From the NCBI GenBank assembly GCA_017441265.1, contig JAFRYE010000049.1, positions 1 through 64,000 of the forward strand: a stretch of DNA of 64,000 bases. The letters are read 5' to 3'. Every line of letters starts with the position of its first letter. Position 1 is the first letter of the stretch. A program made the translations under genes and the position numbers. The notes below the pieces were generated by a model. It ran no database searches. It was given only the letters and a program-made list of their open reading frames with translations, and had not been told where the DNA came from. The stretch is from Lachnospiraceae bacterium (lineage in GTDB: Bacteria > Bacillota > Clostridia > Lachnospirales > Lachnospiraceae). Below are positions 43,447 through 53,798 of this stretch, in pieces.

Positions 43447-45798
43447 ATGACGTATGTAACATCGGGGAAGGCTTGTCACGGCTTCGGTCAGCGGCGCCGG
43501 ATCGCGATCGTGTTGATCGCGGCGGCGGTGCTTAGCTGCCTGTTGTCCGGGTGTTTAAGATCCGGCAACAATGCGGGCAACAAGACAGCGGATGACACTT
43601 CCTTTTATCTTGCGAAGCGTGACAACGGCGCGGACATTTCCCTCGGCGAGAACGGTGATATCGTCGGAACCGTCGCGCTGCCGTACGTCAACGATGCGAA
43701 GGAACTCGGATACACCGGTGAGGTGCAGATCGAGACGGACGGAAACCGCGTCTTCCGCATTTGGCAGGAGGAGGACAAGGGCACACAGCGAGTGTATCTC
43801 ACAACGCCGGAAGGAACGGTGATGCTCGGTTCCTGGCTCTCGACGGAGAGTACGGAGCATCTTCGCCTGACGTACAACCCTTGGGACGAGACGGATTCGG
43901 CGCGGGAGATGTACCTGTGGGTCACTCTTCCGAGCACGGAGAACTTAGACGGCAACGTGTCCGTCAGTATCGCGGAAAATGGGACGATTCGGGTGGAAGC
44001 ATTTTACAACATGCTGCAGGCCGGCATCGTTACGATCCGGACGTATCGCTATGAATATCAGTGGGGCGAGCGCGCGTGGGACAGCCAAAACCGTTCCGTC
44101 GCCGTGATCGAGCGCATCGCGCCCACCTCGCTGACGGGCGACACGACGGAAGGGACGGCCGCTACGACGCTTGAGATCGTGAAGAACGGGGCCCGTCGGG
44201 CTTTGGAATACCGGCAGACCGGCCTCGGCAACGACGGCACGCGCTATTTGCTGCGCTGCGAGGACAACGGCGTTCAGACCGTACTGCTGCAGACGTCGGA
44301 GACGATGCTCGGCAAGGTCACTGTCGAAAAATGCGAATTCTCGGGAAATGCCCCGTTTACCGTTGATGCGGACAACGCAGTCGTCAGACCGGCGGGGAGC
44401 ATGCCGGATACGCAGATGAATGAGGAACTCATTTTCCGCTATAATGGCGAGACCGGCATTGCGGATACCGTGAAGAGCCTGTTCACGGAAACCTTCGGCG
44501 AGATTGAGGTCAGCTTCCGGCTCGGTGACGAGGTGTATGAGGGCGACCGCCTCAGCTCGCACTATCTGATCTCTCCGAAATTCCGCAAGGTTTATTATCT
44601 GGAGTGCCGCAGTGAGGGCAGCCGCATCAATGTGTCGGTTCCCGTCGAGCGCTGCACTTGGTACCGCCCCGACAACGCGGATTACGCTGTTCGGGAGACG
44701 CGGCTCTCCCTCGTTCCGGAAGGCCGGAGCGGTTGGAAACTGGAATGCCGCCCTGCGGGAACCGAGAAGGATTCCCCGTCCGCGACGACGGTCGGCGAGA
44801 TCACGCTCGGCAGCACGGATTTCGGAGCCGGCGAACAATATGACGGCGATGTGACCATTCGCCTGGAAAACGGTGAGATGTTCCGCCTCAAGCGCGGATT
44901 CGGTCGGTCCGGCGTATGTCAGGTCATCGCATACTATCGGCAGGAAGAGATCGTTCTGATCGATCATTGGGATGTGGATGAGCAGGGTCGTCCGCTGCCG
45001 CTTACGGTGGATCGCTTTGTCGAGCCGGAAGAATACGACACGGCGAAGGATCTGAACAGCATGTTCTTCCGCGTGCGGACCGAGGACGATGAGCAGATCG
45101 CGTGGTTCATCCTCAATTACGACGGCGCCGTCACGATCAACCTGATGCCGCAGTCTCTGAAGGGAGACGGCGGCGTGATCCGGTATGCATTTTACGAGTC
45201 CGCCGACGGGCTTGTCACGTGCACGACTCTGACCGAGACCGCGGAGTCCGGCGAGGTTACCGTTACGTCCCGATGCGGGTCGGTCAACGGCGAAGAGGCG
45301 GAGGCGACCGAGTCCCGGCTGAGGGTGACGAGCGCGGCCCGGAACGGCGAGGTCAACGAATTCCGCTACGGCGGCGAGGATCCCGAACTCTACGTAAAGG
45401 CGTCGATCAGCGACGACGGAACGACGGAGCCGCTGCAGTTTTCCGTGAAGGCGACGGGCGCCGGCGCGGAACTGTTGCGCATTGACGAAGAAGGATATCC
45501 GGTCATTGCAGGCAAACATATCAATGAATTTGCGATAACTGACATAAACCCCGCGACGGCGGAGAGCAACAACGGGCTTTACTGCCCCGGCGAGGCTGTG
45601 GCGACGGCGGAGACGGCGCATCTGACGGTGCGCGTGCGCCTGACGATCGATTACTCGGCGGCGCAGACGACGCTCGACGGCACGATCGTCACTCCGGCGG
45701 TGGCGCGTAATCGCGTCTGGCTGGAGATCACGGAGCGCGTGAGCGGACGCACCTTAAGCATTCCCGTCGGCTTCGGCGAATGGAAGCGGGTGAATTGA
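43447..45798 (+). CDS. Large lipoprotein of unknown function
   Basis: The product has 783 residues. A long basic signal sequence ends in lipobox LLSGC (Cys near 36), followed by a short Asn/Gly linker. The rest is strongly beta-stranded with many charged and Thr/Ser residues and no Cys catalytic or metal motif I can see; weak internal repetition of YxYxxGE-type strands suggests stacked beta domains. I recognise no family. It starts 63 bases after a good promoter and is followed after 18 bases by the MBL-fold gene, so the two form an operon ending at 46694. Confidence 0.75.
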   Translation: MTYVTSGKACHGFGQRRRIAIVLIAAAVLSCLLSGCLRSGNNAGNKTADDTSFYLAKRDNGADISLGENGDIVGTVALPYVNDAKELGYTGEVQIETDGNRVFRIWQEEDKGTQRVYLTTPEGTVMLGSWLSTESTEHLRLTYNPWDETDSAREMYLWVTLPSTENLDGNVSVSIAENGTIRVEAFYNMLQAGIVTIRTYRYEYQWGERAWDSQNRSVAVIERIAPTSLTGDTTEGTAATTLEIVKNGARRALEYRQTGLGNDGTRYLLRCEDNGVQTVLLQTSETMLGKVTVEKCEFSGNAPFTVDADNAVVRPAGSMPDTQMNEELIFRYNGETGIADTVKSLFTETFGEIEVSFRLGDEVYEGDRLSSHYLISPKFRKVYYLECRSEGSRINVSVPVERCTWYRPDNADYAVRETRLSLVPEGRSGWKLECRPAGTEKDSPSATTVGEITLGSTDFGAGEQYDGDVTIRLENGEMFRLKRGFGRSGVCQVIAYYRQEEIVLIDHWDVDEQGRPLPLTVDRFVEPEEYDTAKDLNSMFFRVRTEDDEQIAWFILNYDGAVTINLMPQSLKGDGGVIRYAFYESADGLVTCTTLTETAESGEVTVTSRCGSVNGEEAEATESRLRVTSAARNGEVNEFRYGGEDPELYVKASISDDGTTEPLQFSVKATGAGAELLRIDEEGYPVIAGKHINEFAITDINPATAESNNGLYCPGEAVATAETAHLTVRVRLTIDYSAAQTTLDGTIVTPAVARNRVWLEITERVSGRTLSIPVGFGEWKRVN

Positions 45799-45816
45799 CA
45801 AGGACGGAGGCATCAT

Positions 45817-46641
45817 ATGCGGATTGTTGTGCTGATGGAAGACCTGCCGGCCCGCGGAGAAGGACTCTGCAACGAGCACGGGCTGTCATTTTACGTGGAG
45901 ACAGCGCATCATAAACTTCTTGCGGACACCGGAGCAAGTCATGCCACATGGGAAAATGCGACAGCTGTCGGCATTTCCCTCGCGGACATCGACACCGTCG
46001 TTTTGAGCCACGGTCACTACGATCACACCGGCGGAGTGATGAGCTTCGCCGCGAACTACCCCGGGGCGGCGATCTATCTCAACGAGCGCGCCGGCCTCGA
46101 CTATTACAACCTTCGCGACGGGGAGAGGTATATCGGCATTGACAAGGCAATCCTTTCCCTGCCGCAGACGCATCTCCTGAGCGGCGACGCCGTGACGGAG
46201 ATCGATCCGGAATTGTGCATCTTCGGAGGCGCAACCGGGCGCCGGCTGTGGCCTGAGGGAAACAGGATTCTCGCCCGTCGCACGGACACCGGGTTTGTGC
46301 AGGATTCCTTCGACCACGAGCAGTATCTTGTGATCCGCGACGCCGGCCGGAATGTGCTGATCGGCGGCTGCGCGCACAACGGACTTCTCAATATCCTGGA
46401 CCGGTATTTCGAGCTGTTCGGGGGTTATCCGGACGCCGTGGTAAGCGGCTTCCACATGATGAAGCGCGAGCCGTACACGGAGGCGGAGACCGCGACGATC
46501 CATGAGACAGCGGAGGAACTGAACAAACTGCCGATCCGGTACTATACGGGGCATTGCACGAGCCTACCGGCGTATGAGATCATGAAGCCGGTGCTCGGGG
46601 AGAGGCTTGTGTACTTCGGGGTTGGGGATGAGATATTGTAG
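45817..46641 (+). CDS. MBL-fold metallo-hydrolase
   Basis: The product has 274 residues. The metallo-beta-lactamase motif SHGHYDHTGG gives the HxHxDH metal ligands; further ligands are likely His in GGCAHNGLLNIL and in GFHMM. The N-terminal LLADTGAS strand is typical of the dihydropterin-phosphate-synthase-like branch of this superfamily (annotated from methanopterin synthesis), whose bacterial members have no settled function. AAGGACGGAGG precedes the ATG. It is the second gene of a unit with the large lipoprotein. Confidence 0.85.
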   Translation: MRIVVLMEDLPARGEGLCNEHGLSFYVETAHHKLLADTGASHATWENATAVGISLADIDTVVLSHGHYDHTGGVMSFAANYPGAAIYLNERAGLDYYNLRDGERYIGIDKAILSLPQTHLLSGDAVTEIDPELCIFGGATGRRLWPEGNRILARRTDTGFVQDSFDHEQYLVIRDAGRNVLIGGCAHNGLLNILDRYFELFGGYPDAVVSGFHMMKREPYTEAETATIHETAEELNKLPIRYYTGHCTSLPAYEIMKPVLGERLVYFGVGDEIL

Positions 46642-46658
46642 ATAAAGATAACGTAAAT

Positions 46659-46694
46659 AACGCCGCTGCGGTAATCTCCGCAACGGCGTTTAAT
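46659..46694 (+). terminator. Terminator after the MBL-fold gene
   Basis: AACGCCG and GCGG pair with CCGC and CGGCGTT, with a CT/AA internal mismatch, followed by TAATAG. The U-run is poor. Confidence 0.55.
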
Positions 46695-46719
46695 AGTTTC
46701 CGAAAAGTTTCCTGAAGAA

Positions 46720-46746
46720 TTAGCACTCAACACTTGACAGTGCTAA
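46720..46746 (+). promoter_or_regulatory. CIRCE operator of groES-groEL
   Basis: TTAGCACTC, nine bases, then CAGTGCTAA. The consensus is TTAGCACTC-N9-GAGTGCTAA, so one base of the right arm differs. CIRCE is bound by the repressor HrcA, released on heat or misfolding stress. Confidence 0.92.
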
Positions 46747-46762
46747 TAACTTGTGCTATAAC
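46734..46762 (+). promoter_or_regulatory. Sigma-A-type promoter of groES-groEL
   Basis: TTGACA at 46734 and TATAAC at 46757 with 17 bases between. The -35 box spans the spacer and right arm of CIRCE, so HrcA binding would directly block RNA polymerase. Confidence 0.85.
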
Positions 46763-46871
46763 AATAGCGTCGCCAGAAAAGCCGCATTTTCCGAGGGACG
46801 GGCAGTGACCGAAGAGCACGGGAATCGGGGGCGGAAACACTGGCAAATTCAGAATGAAAGAGGGTTTTACT

Positions 46872-47159
46872 ATGAAATTAGTACCTTTGAGCGATCGCGT
46901 TGTATTGAAGCAGAAGGCGGCGGAAGAGACTACGAAATCGGGCATCATCCTTACGACAGCTTCGCAGGAGAAACCGCAGGAAGCCATCGTTGTGGCAGTC
47001 GGCCCCGGCGGAATGGTGGACGGCAAGGAAGTCACGATGCAGGTTAAGGAAGGCGATCAGGTTATTTATTCGAAGTACGCAGGAACGAATGTGAAGCTCG
47101 GCGAGGACGAGTATATCGTCGTTAAGCAGAGCGATATCATTGCGCTTGTTGTAGACTGA
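46872..47159 (+). CDS. groES: Co-chaperonin GroES
   Basis: The 95-residue Hsp10 forms the lid of the GroEL chamber. The start MKLVPLSDRVVLKQ, the mobile loop around KSGIILTTASQEKPQEA and the VGPGG turn are typical. ATG 46872 follows GAAAGAGGG; an in-frame ATG at 46854 is too close to that site. The UTR between the promoter and this gene carries one CATTTTCCG motif copy at 46785. It is controlled by CIRCE and followed after 57 bases by groEL. Confidence 0.96.
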   Translation: MKLVPLSDRVVLKQKAAEETTKSGIILTTASQEKPQEAIVVAVGPGGMVDGKEVTMQVKEGDQVIYSKYAGTNVKLGEDEYIVVKQSDIIALVVD

Positions 47160-47189
47160 GCATTGGACGGACGATTATTTTCCGCATAA

Positions 47190-48830
<1,641 letters not shown>

Positions 48831-48864
48831 TTCCGATCTACAACGGAACAGCAACGGAAAACAA

Positions 48865-48898
48865 AGCCCCGGGCGGGAACACCGCTCGGGGTTTTTTT
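48865..48898 (+). terminator. Terminator of groES-groEL
   Basis: AGCCCCGGGCGG pairs with CCGCTCGGGGT around GAACA, followed by seven T. Confidence 0.9.
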
Positions 48899-49063
48899 GC
48901 GCCTTTGTAAAATAAGACATTATCCACAAAAATGCGGGGTGGCGTTTGTGAGTTTTTTTCGCGAACACGGAATCTGTTGTGCATAGTGTGCATGGCAAAA
49001 TGCACGAAGGATTTTCCGAGGCCTGGCAAAGTGACGAAAACGGTGCATAACGCGTTATAGACG
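48899..49063. other. Gene-free stretch between groEL and the Tad operon
   Basis: It holds one perfect DnaA-box sequence (TTATCCACA at 48920-48928) and a short TGCATAGTGTGCATGGCAAAATGCA area with repeated TGCA words, which could be operator sites. A lone DnaA box in non-origin context is not evidence for an origin. Nothing else is recognisable. Confidence 0.4.
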
Positions 49064-49092
49064 TTGACGCGGCGGATGGCTCGCAGTATGAT
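49064..49092 (+). promoter_or_regulatory. Sigma-A-type promoter of the Tad operon
   Basis: TTGACG at 49064 and TATGAT at 49087 with 17 bases between, leaving a leader of about 65 bases before the first gene. Confidence 0.75.
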
Positions 49093-49164
49093 GGCGGCAC
49101 AGCGAACGGTTGCGACCCGGCTTCGTCCGGGGAACGATCGGCTGAGTGCGGAAGGGGGGACGAC

Positions 49165-50067
49165 ATGAAGACGATAGCGGTTTTGTATTCGGGCGGAAAA
49201 TACCTGGAGCGGCTTGTCCTGGCGCTGCAGAGACATTTGCCGGAAGGGTATGCGGCAGCGGGGTTTACGACATTTAAGGAGTTCACGGCGTGGGAGGAGC
49301 ATTCGCGGGTTAAGGCCGTGTTGCTGTCACCCGGTTGCGGGCCTTCGGAGGAGATGACGGAGATCATCGGAGAGTTGTCGGCCCGCAGGATACCGGTCTG
49401 GACACTGACGGAGGACGAGACGCTTTGCGAGGAACCGGGGCAGATGTTTCTCTATCAGCCGGTCAACCGCTTTCTGGAACGGCTTCGGGAAGTGTTTGCG
49501 CCGACGGCAACCTGCGTGCGGGAGAATTCGGAGGAATTTTCCGCGCAGTGCCGGTGCATCGGCGTCCTGTCACTGAGCGGGGAGAGCAGCACGGCGTGCG
49601 CCCTTCAGCTCGCTAGGCGGCAGGCGGTCAACGGGAAGACGCTGCTTCTGTGTGTGAATCCCTGGCCCGACGGAACCAAGGACTGGAAACCGGCGCTGAG
49701 CGATGTCTCCGAGCTGATCTATCTTTTGAAGGAGCATGGTGCGGACTGGTACCGCAGCGAAAAATGCTGCCTTCAGACAAGCGGAACGATCCGTGCCGTC
49801 AGCGGCTACAGCTGCCTTTCGGACTACGGTCAGTTCACGGAGGAAGATGTGGGAGCGTTGCTGGCGGGCCTTGAGGCGGCCGGCTACCGGTTCCTGGTGC
49901 TGGATTTCGGAGCGGTACCGCAGCCGAGTCTCGCAGATTATTGTGAGGAATTGTATGTTGTCGGCGAGAATGCCGGGAATCGGTATTCCGCACTGGAGAG
50001 AATGCTCCGGGAAGAAGGTCTCGGAGAACGCCTGTGTTCAGCCAAAGCGATGGGGGCAATGGGATGA
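49165..50067 (+). CDS. tadZ: TadZ/CpaE-like protein with degenerate P-loop
   Basis: The product has 300 residues. The N-terminal 115 residues look like an atypical receiver domain (VKAVLLSPGCGPSEEMTEIIGEL, then RIPVWTLTEDE). From about residue 130 a MinD/ParA-like fold follows (CIGVLSLSGESSTACALQLA, VNGKTLLLCVNPW, YRFLVLDFGAVPQPS). TadZ proteins place the Tad secretion machine in the cell. The usual deviant Walker A KGGxGKT is replaced by SGESST, lacking the signature lysines, so ATP binding is doubtful. It starts the operon and overlaps tadA by 4 bases. Confidence 0.75.
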   Translation: MKTIAVLYSGGKYLERLVLALQRHLPEGYAAAGFTTFKEFTAWEEHSRVKAVLLSPGCGPSEEMTEIIGELSARRIPVWTLTEDETLCEEPGQMFLYQPVNRFLERLREVFAPTATCVRENSEEFSAQCRCIGVLSLSGESSTACALQLARRQAVNGKTLLLCVNPWPDGTKDWKPALSDVSELIYLLKEHGADWYRSEKCCLQTSGTIRAVSGYSCLSDYGQFTEEDVGALLAGLEAAGYRFLVLDFGAVPQPSLADYCEELYVVGENAGNRYSALERMLREEGLGERLCSAKAMGAMG

Positions 50068-51380
50068 AATGTCGGAGAGAAGAGCTTCGGGAGCGCCTGA
50101 ACGAGAACGTTCTTGCGAAGATTGACGGTTCCAAAGAACTGAGTGACGACGAATTGCGGCAGCTCATCGAGCAATGTATCCGGGAATACGCTTCGGATCA
50201 CACGATGACGGTGAAGGAACGGATCACGGCGAAACGTGACGTATTCAACTCGCTGCGCGGCCTTGACGTTTTGCAGGACCTCATGGACGACCCCGATATC
50301 ACGGAAATCATGGTGAACGGACCGAAGGACATTTTCATCGAAAAGAACGGCGAACTGTCCCGTTGCCCGCAGCATTTTTCCAATGAGCGCAAACTGGGCG
50401 ATATCATCCAGAAGATCGCGGCCGGCGTAAATCGGGTCGTCAATGAGGCCAATCCGATCGTGGACGCCAGATTGGCGGACGGAAGCCGGGTTAATGTGGT
50501 CCTCCCGCCGATCTCACTCGACGGGCCGACCGTGACGATACGGAAGTTTCCCAAGGAACGGATCACGATGGAACGGCTGATTCGGCTTGGGTCGATCTCC
50601 AAAGAGGCGGCCGACTATCTGAGGGTTCTCGTGAAAGCGGGATACAATATTTTCGTCAGCGGGGGCACAGGCAGCGGAAAGACTACGATGTTGAACGCTC
50701 TGTCGGATTTCATTCCCTCGGACGAGCGCGTCGTTACGATCGAGGATTCCGCGGAACTGCAGATATCCAACATTGAAAACCTGGTGCGTCTGGAGATGCG
50801 CAATGGCAATGTGGCGGGCAATCATGCCGTCACAATTCGGGATCTGATCAAGACGTCGCTGCGGATGCGTCCCTCTCGGATCATCGTGGGGGAGGTTCGG
50901 GATGCTGCAAGCATTGATATGTTACAGAGTTTGAACACGGGTCATAACGGTATGAGCACCGGGCATGCGAACTCCCCGGCCGACATGTTGTCGAGAATCG
51001 AGACGATGACGCTGTTAGGGGAGGAGATACCGCTGCTGGCGGTGCGAAAACAGATTGCTTCGGCAATCGAAATAGTGATACAGCTGGGACGAATGCGTGA
51101 CAAAACACGCAAAGTGACGGAGATCGCGGAAGTCCTTGCCTGTATTGACGGTGAGATTATCCTGAATCCGTTGTTTCGGTTCCGCGAAGTCAGCGAGACT
51201 TCGGATGGGATGATCATAGGGGAATTGGAGCCAACCGGAAATCATCTGCAGCGGAGGACCAAGCTGGTTTCGGCCGGACTTCCGCTGTCAGAGCCGGATG
51301 GCGCAGGAAGTGCTGCGAGAAGAGGCAGCACGACAGGATCGGCAGGTTCCGGAAAGGAAGTTGCGGTGGCAGCGGTATGA
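50064..51380 (+). CDS. tadA: Tad secretion ATPase TadA/CpaF
   Basis: The product has 438 residues. This type II/IV secretion hexameric ATPase powers Flp pilus assembly. Walker A GGTGSGKTT lies near residue 200; the Asp-box VTIEDSAEL, Walker B RIIVGEVRD and His-box TGHNGMSTGHANS follow in order. The N-terminal domain has the GLDVLQDLMDDPDITEIMVNGP segment typical of TadA/CpaF. After the core the last 45 residues are a low-complexity Gly/Ser/Arg tail of unknown use. The ATG at 50064 shares ATGA with the tadZ stop; the stop likewise overlaps tadB. Confidence 0.93.
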   Translation: MKCRREELRERLNENVLAKIDGSKELSDDELRQLIEQCIREYASDHTMTVKERITAKRDVFNSLRGLDVLQDLMDDPDITEIMVNGPKDIFIEKNGELSRCPQHFSNERKLGDIIQKIAAGVNRVVNEANPIVDARLADGSRVNVVLPPISLDGPTVTIRKFPKERITMERLIRLGSISKEAADYLRVLVKAGYNIFVSGGTGSGKTTMLNALSDFIPSDERVVTIEDSAELQISNIENLVRLEMRNGNVAGNHAVTIRDLIKTSLRMRPSRIIVGEVRDAASIDMLQSLNTGHNGMSTGHANSPADMLSRIETMTLLGEEIPLLAVRKQIASAIEIVIQLGRMRDKTRKVTEIAEVLACIDGEIILNPLFRFREVSETSDGMIIGELEPTGNHLQRRTKLVSAGLPLSEPDGAGSAARRGSTTGSAGSGKEVAVAAV

Positions 51381-52084
51381 GAACTACACGGTTTGTCCTG
51401 CTTCGGGCAGGCATATGCATAGCGACCGCCGTTCTGTTTTTTCAAACCTGGAAAAGCTTATTCGTGCTGATCCCGCTGACGGCGATCCGCATGTACAGGG
51501 AGAGAGAAGCGCTGGGCGGCGTCAGACGAAGACAGCTCGAGGAGCATTTTCGGGATGCGCTGCAGTGCCTTCTGGCTTCCCTGGAAGCCGGATACAGCAT
51601 TGAGAACAGTGTGGAAAACACGGCGGAAGACTTGCGGCGTATGTTTGACGAGAAGGAGCCGATCGTGGAGGAGTTTCGGCGAATGAGCCGAAAGATGCAA
51701 AGCGGAAGCACGGTGGAGGCGGTGCTGGAAGAGTTCGCGGAGCGAAGCGGTGTGGAGGACATACAGAATTTTGCGGGCATTTTCACGATTTCCAAGCGAA
51801 CCGGCGGAGATGTGATCGAGGTGATCCGTTCCGTCACGGAAACGCTGTACCAAAAGCAGGAAGTGTACCGGGAGATCCGGACGGTTCTTTTGGCGAAACA
51901 GCTGGAGGTCGGCATTATGAAAGCCATGCCTTACATCATGCTTGGGTATTTCCTTTTGTTTTCGCCCGGCTTTCTGGCTCCGCTGTACACCGGTATCGCG
52001 GGACACGCGGTGATGCTTTTGCTGTTCCTTACGTATCGGATGTTCTGTCTGATCGCCGAACGGATCGCCTGCATTGAAGTGTGA
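51377..52084 (+). CDS. tadB: Tad inner-membrane protein TadB
   Basis: The product has 235 residues. One or two N-terminal hydrophobic segments (about 8-36) are followed by a cytoplasmic T2SSF domain (FRDALQCLLASLEAGYSIENSVENT, FAGIFTISKRTGGDVIEVI) and two C-terminal membrane helices. TadB and TadC form the membrane platform driven by TadA. It is shorter than many TadB proteins but contains a whole T2SSF unit. It overlaps tadA by 4 bases. Confidence 0.88.
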   Translation: MRTTRFVLLRAGICIATAVLFFQTWKSLFVLIPLTAIRMYREREALGGVRRRQLEEHFRDALQCLLASLEAGYSIENSVENTAEDLRRMFDEKEPIVEEFRRMSRKMQSGSTVEAVLEEFAERSGVEDIQNFAGIFTISKRTGGDVIEVIRSVTETLYQKQEVYREIRTVLLAKQLEVGIMKAMPYIMLGYFLLFSPGFLAPLYTGIAGHAVMLLLFLTYRMFCLIAERIACIEV

Positions 52085-52105
52085 TTTGCTTTGAGGGGAG
52101 AGACT

Positions 52106-53560
52106 ATGTGGGTGAGTGTGACAGCCTGTGCGCTTGCGCTGGCCGTGCTTTTGTTCGGTCTGGCGGGTTGTGTTACGGCGATGCGGTATTTGCCGGAGGA
52201 CGAAAAGCTGCAGGGCTCTGCGAAGTGCCTGTATCTAGGGTATTTGATCGGAGTTCTGCGGCGGAGAATGTCCCGGCGCCTGCGAATTGACGATTCCGAG
52301 GAGGCTTATTTTCGGGAGATGTACATCAACGACCGCCCGGGAGCGAAGCGGACGGCGGATGATTGTCTGTTCGGGATGACGGTTCTCGGGATCACAGCAG
52401 TCCTTGCGACGTCGCTTTTCCTTGCGGCTCGTGCGGGCATCTTCTCGGAGAGCCGGCTTCGGCAGATCGATCGGCCGGATTCCGGTACCGGAGTTGCGAA
52501 ACTGCGGGCGGTATACGGGGACGAGACGTATGATCTGTCTCTGGCGGTCGCGGAGAAGCAGATGACGCCGGAGGAGATCCGAAAGAGTGCCGCGGAGGCG
52601 GAAGAGACGATGCTGGCCGCGATTCTCGGGGAAAATGAGAGCGCGGATGAGGTGACGAAGCCGTTGACACTTCTCTCCGAAGTGCCCGGAACGCCGATTT
52701 CCGTTTCGTGGAACACATCGGATTACCGCGTGATCGACTATGCGGGAAACGTGCATCCGGAGGCTATTGAGGGACAGAGTGAGATTGTTATCCTGACGGC
52801 AGTTCTGTCTTACGGTGAGTGGGAAGAATCCATGCAGTTACCGCTTCGGGTCGTGAGCGCTTCGGGTGATGAGTCCGGTCGCGCGAAGGAGATCGAGGAA
52901 CTTCTTTTGGAGAGCGCGCGGGAGCAGGCGTATCGGGAGACCATCGATCTCCCTGGCAATTTCGGGGGAGAGAAGATCGAGTTTTACGAGGAACAGCGTT
53001 CCTATCCGGGAATCTTTATCCTTTACGCTGTTGTTCTCGGTATCGTCCTGTTTCTTTGGTCAGTCAGCCGGAAAAAGCAGAACCGTAAGAACCGGGAGCG
53101 TCAACTGCTTCGGGACTATCCGGAAGTAGTCAGCAAACTCTCGCTGCTTTTAGAGGCCGGGTCGACAATACGGCTCGCCTGGGAGCGCGTCGTGAACGAC
53201 TATCTCAGAAAACGCGACAGCCGTCCCTCTCACAGGCGATACGCCTACGAGGAAATGCTTCATACCCGCAACCGGATGTCAATGGGCATCCCGGAGGAAA
53301 CGGCGTACGAGGAGTTCGGCAGACGGTGCGGAAACATCCGCTATCTTCGCCTGGCTTCCGTGATCGTTCAGAATCTGAAAAAGGGTTCCGCCGGTATTCT
53401 GCCGTTGCTTCAGAAAGAGGCGGAAGAGGCATTTTGCGACCGCCGGGAACAGGCGAAGCAGAAAGGCGAGGAAGCCGGGACGAAACTGCTCCTTCCGATG
53501 GCCGGAATACTGGTGATCATACTTGCAATGATCCTGATTCCCGCATTTACTGCAATGTAG
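52106..53560 (+). CDS. tadC: Tad platform protein TadC with large extracytoplasmic insert
   Basis: The product has 484 residues. Membrane segments lie at about 4-25, 88-107, 303-322 and 464-482. A typical T2SSF domain occupies about 335-460 (LLLEAGSTIRLAWERVVNDYL, YLRLASVIVQNLKKGSAGILPLL). Between the second and third helices sits an insert of nearly 200 residues; its middle (ISVSWNTSDYRVIDYAGNV to LPLRVV) resembles an atrophied bacterial Ig-like domain. Such an insert is not in textbook TadC and would face outside the membrane. ATG 52106 has GAGGGGAGAG upstream; ATG 52091 overlaps that region and is rejected. Confidence 0.85.
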   Translation: MWVSVTACALALAVLLFGLAGCVTAMRYLPEDEKLQGSAKCLYLGYLIGVLRRRMSRRLRIDDSEEAYFREMYINDRPGAKRTADDCLFGMTVLGITAVLATSLFLAARAGIFSESRLRQIDRPDSGTGVAKLRAVYGDETYDLSLAVAEKQMTPEEIRKSAAEAEETMLAAILGENESADEVTKPLTLLSEVPGTPISVSWNTSDYRVIDYAGNVHPEAIEGQSEIVILTAVLSYGEWEESMQLPLRVVSASGDESGRAKEIEELLLESAREQAYRETIDLPGNFGGEKIEFYEEQRSYPGIFILYAVVLGIVLFLWSVSRKKQNRKNRERQLLRDYPEVVSKLSLLLEAGSTIRLAWERVVNDYLRKRDSRPSHRRYAYEEMLHTRNRMSMGIPEETAYEEFGRRCGNIRYLRLASVIVQNLKKGSAGILPLLQKEAEEAFCDRREQAKQKGEEAGTKLLLPMAGILVIILAMILIPAFTAM

Positions 53561-53600
53561 GGCGCAAGCCCGTGAATCACAAAAACGGAGGAGAATACAT

Positions 53601-53798
53601 ATGAGAGAGATCATAAACGAAGTGAAAGATGTTGCGGAAAGTTTCCGCGAAGACCAACGGGGAATCGGAGTCGTCGAGATCATCCTGATATTGGTGATCC
53701 TGATCGGACTGGTCCTCATTTTCAAAAATGAGATTTCGGCGATTGTCACGTCCGCTTTCAACTCGATCAAGTTGAATTCCGAGGCAATCGTAAAATGA
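53601..53798 (+). CDS. flp: Flp-type pilin
   Basis: The product has 65 residues, the small type IVb prepilin of the Tad pilus. A leader ending in Gly21 precedes IGVVEIILILVILIGLVLIF, with Glu26 at +5 of the mature pilin, the hallmark of prepilin peptidase substrates. The hydrophobic helix then leads to a short Asn/Ser-rich tail. GGAGGAG precedes the ATG. It lies between tadC and a DUF5702-like gene, whose start overlaps its stop by 4 bases; the prepilin peptidase is three genes further on. Confidence 0.9.
   Translation: MREIINEVKDVAESFREDQRGIGVVEIILILVILIGLVLIFKNEISAIVTSAFNSIKLNSEAIVK

Noticed and set aside
48920-48928. Perfect DnaA box TTATCCACA as sign of an origin
   Set aside because: Only one box, no cluster, no AT-rich unwinding element, and no dnaA or dnaN nearby.
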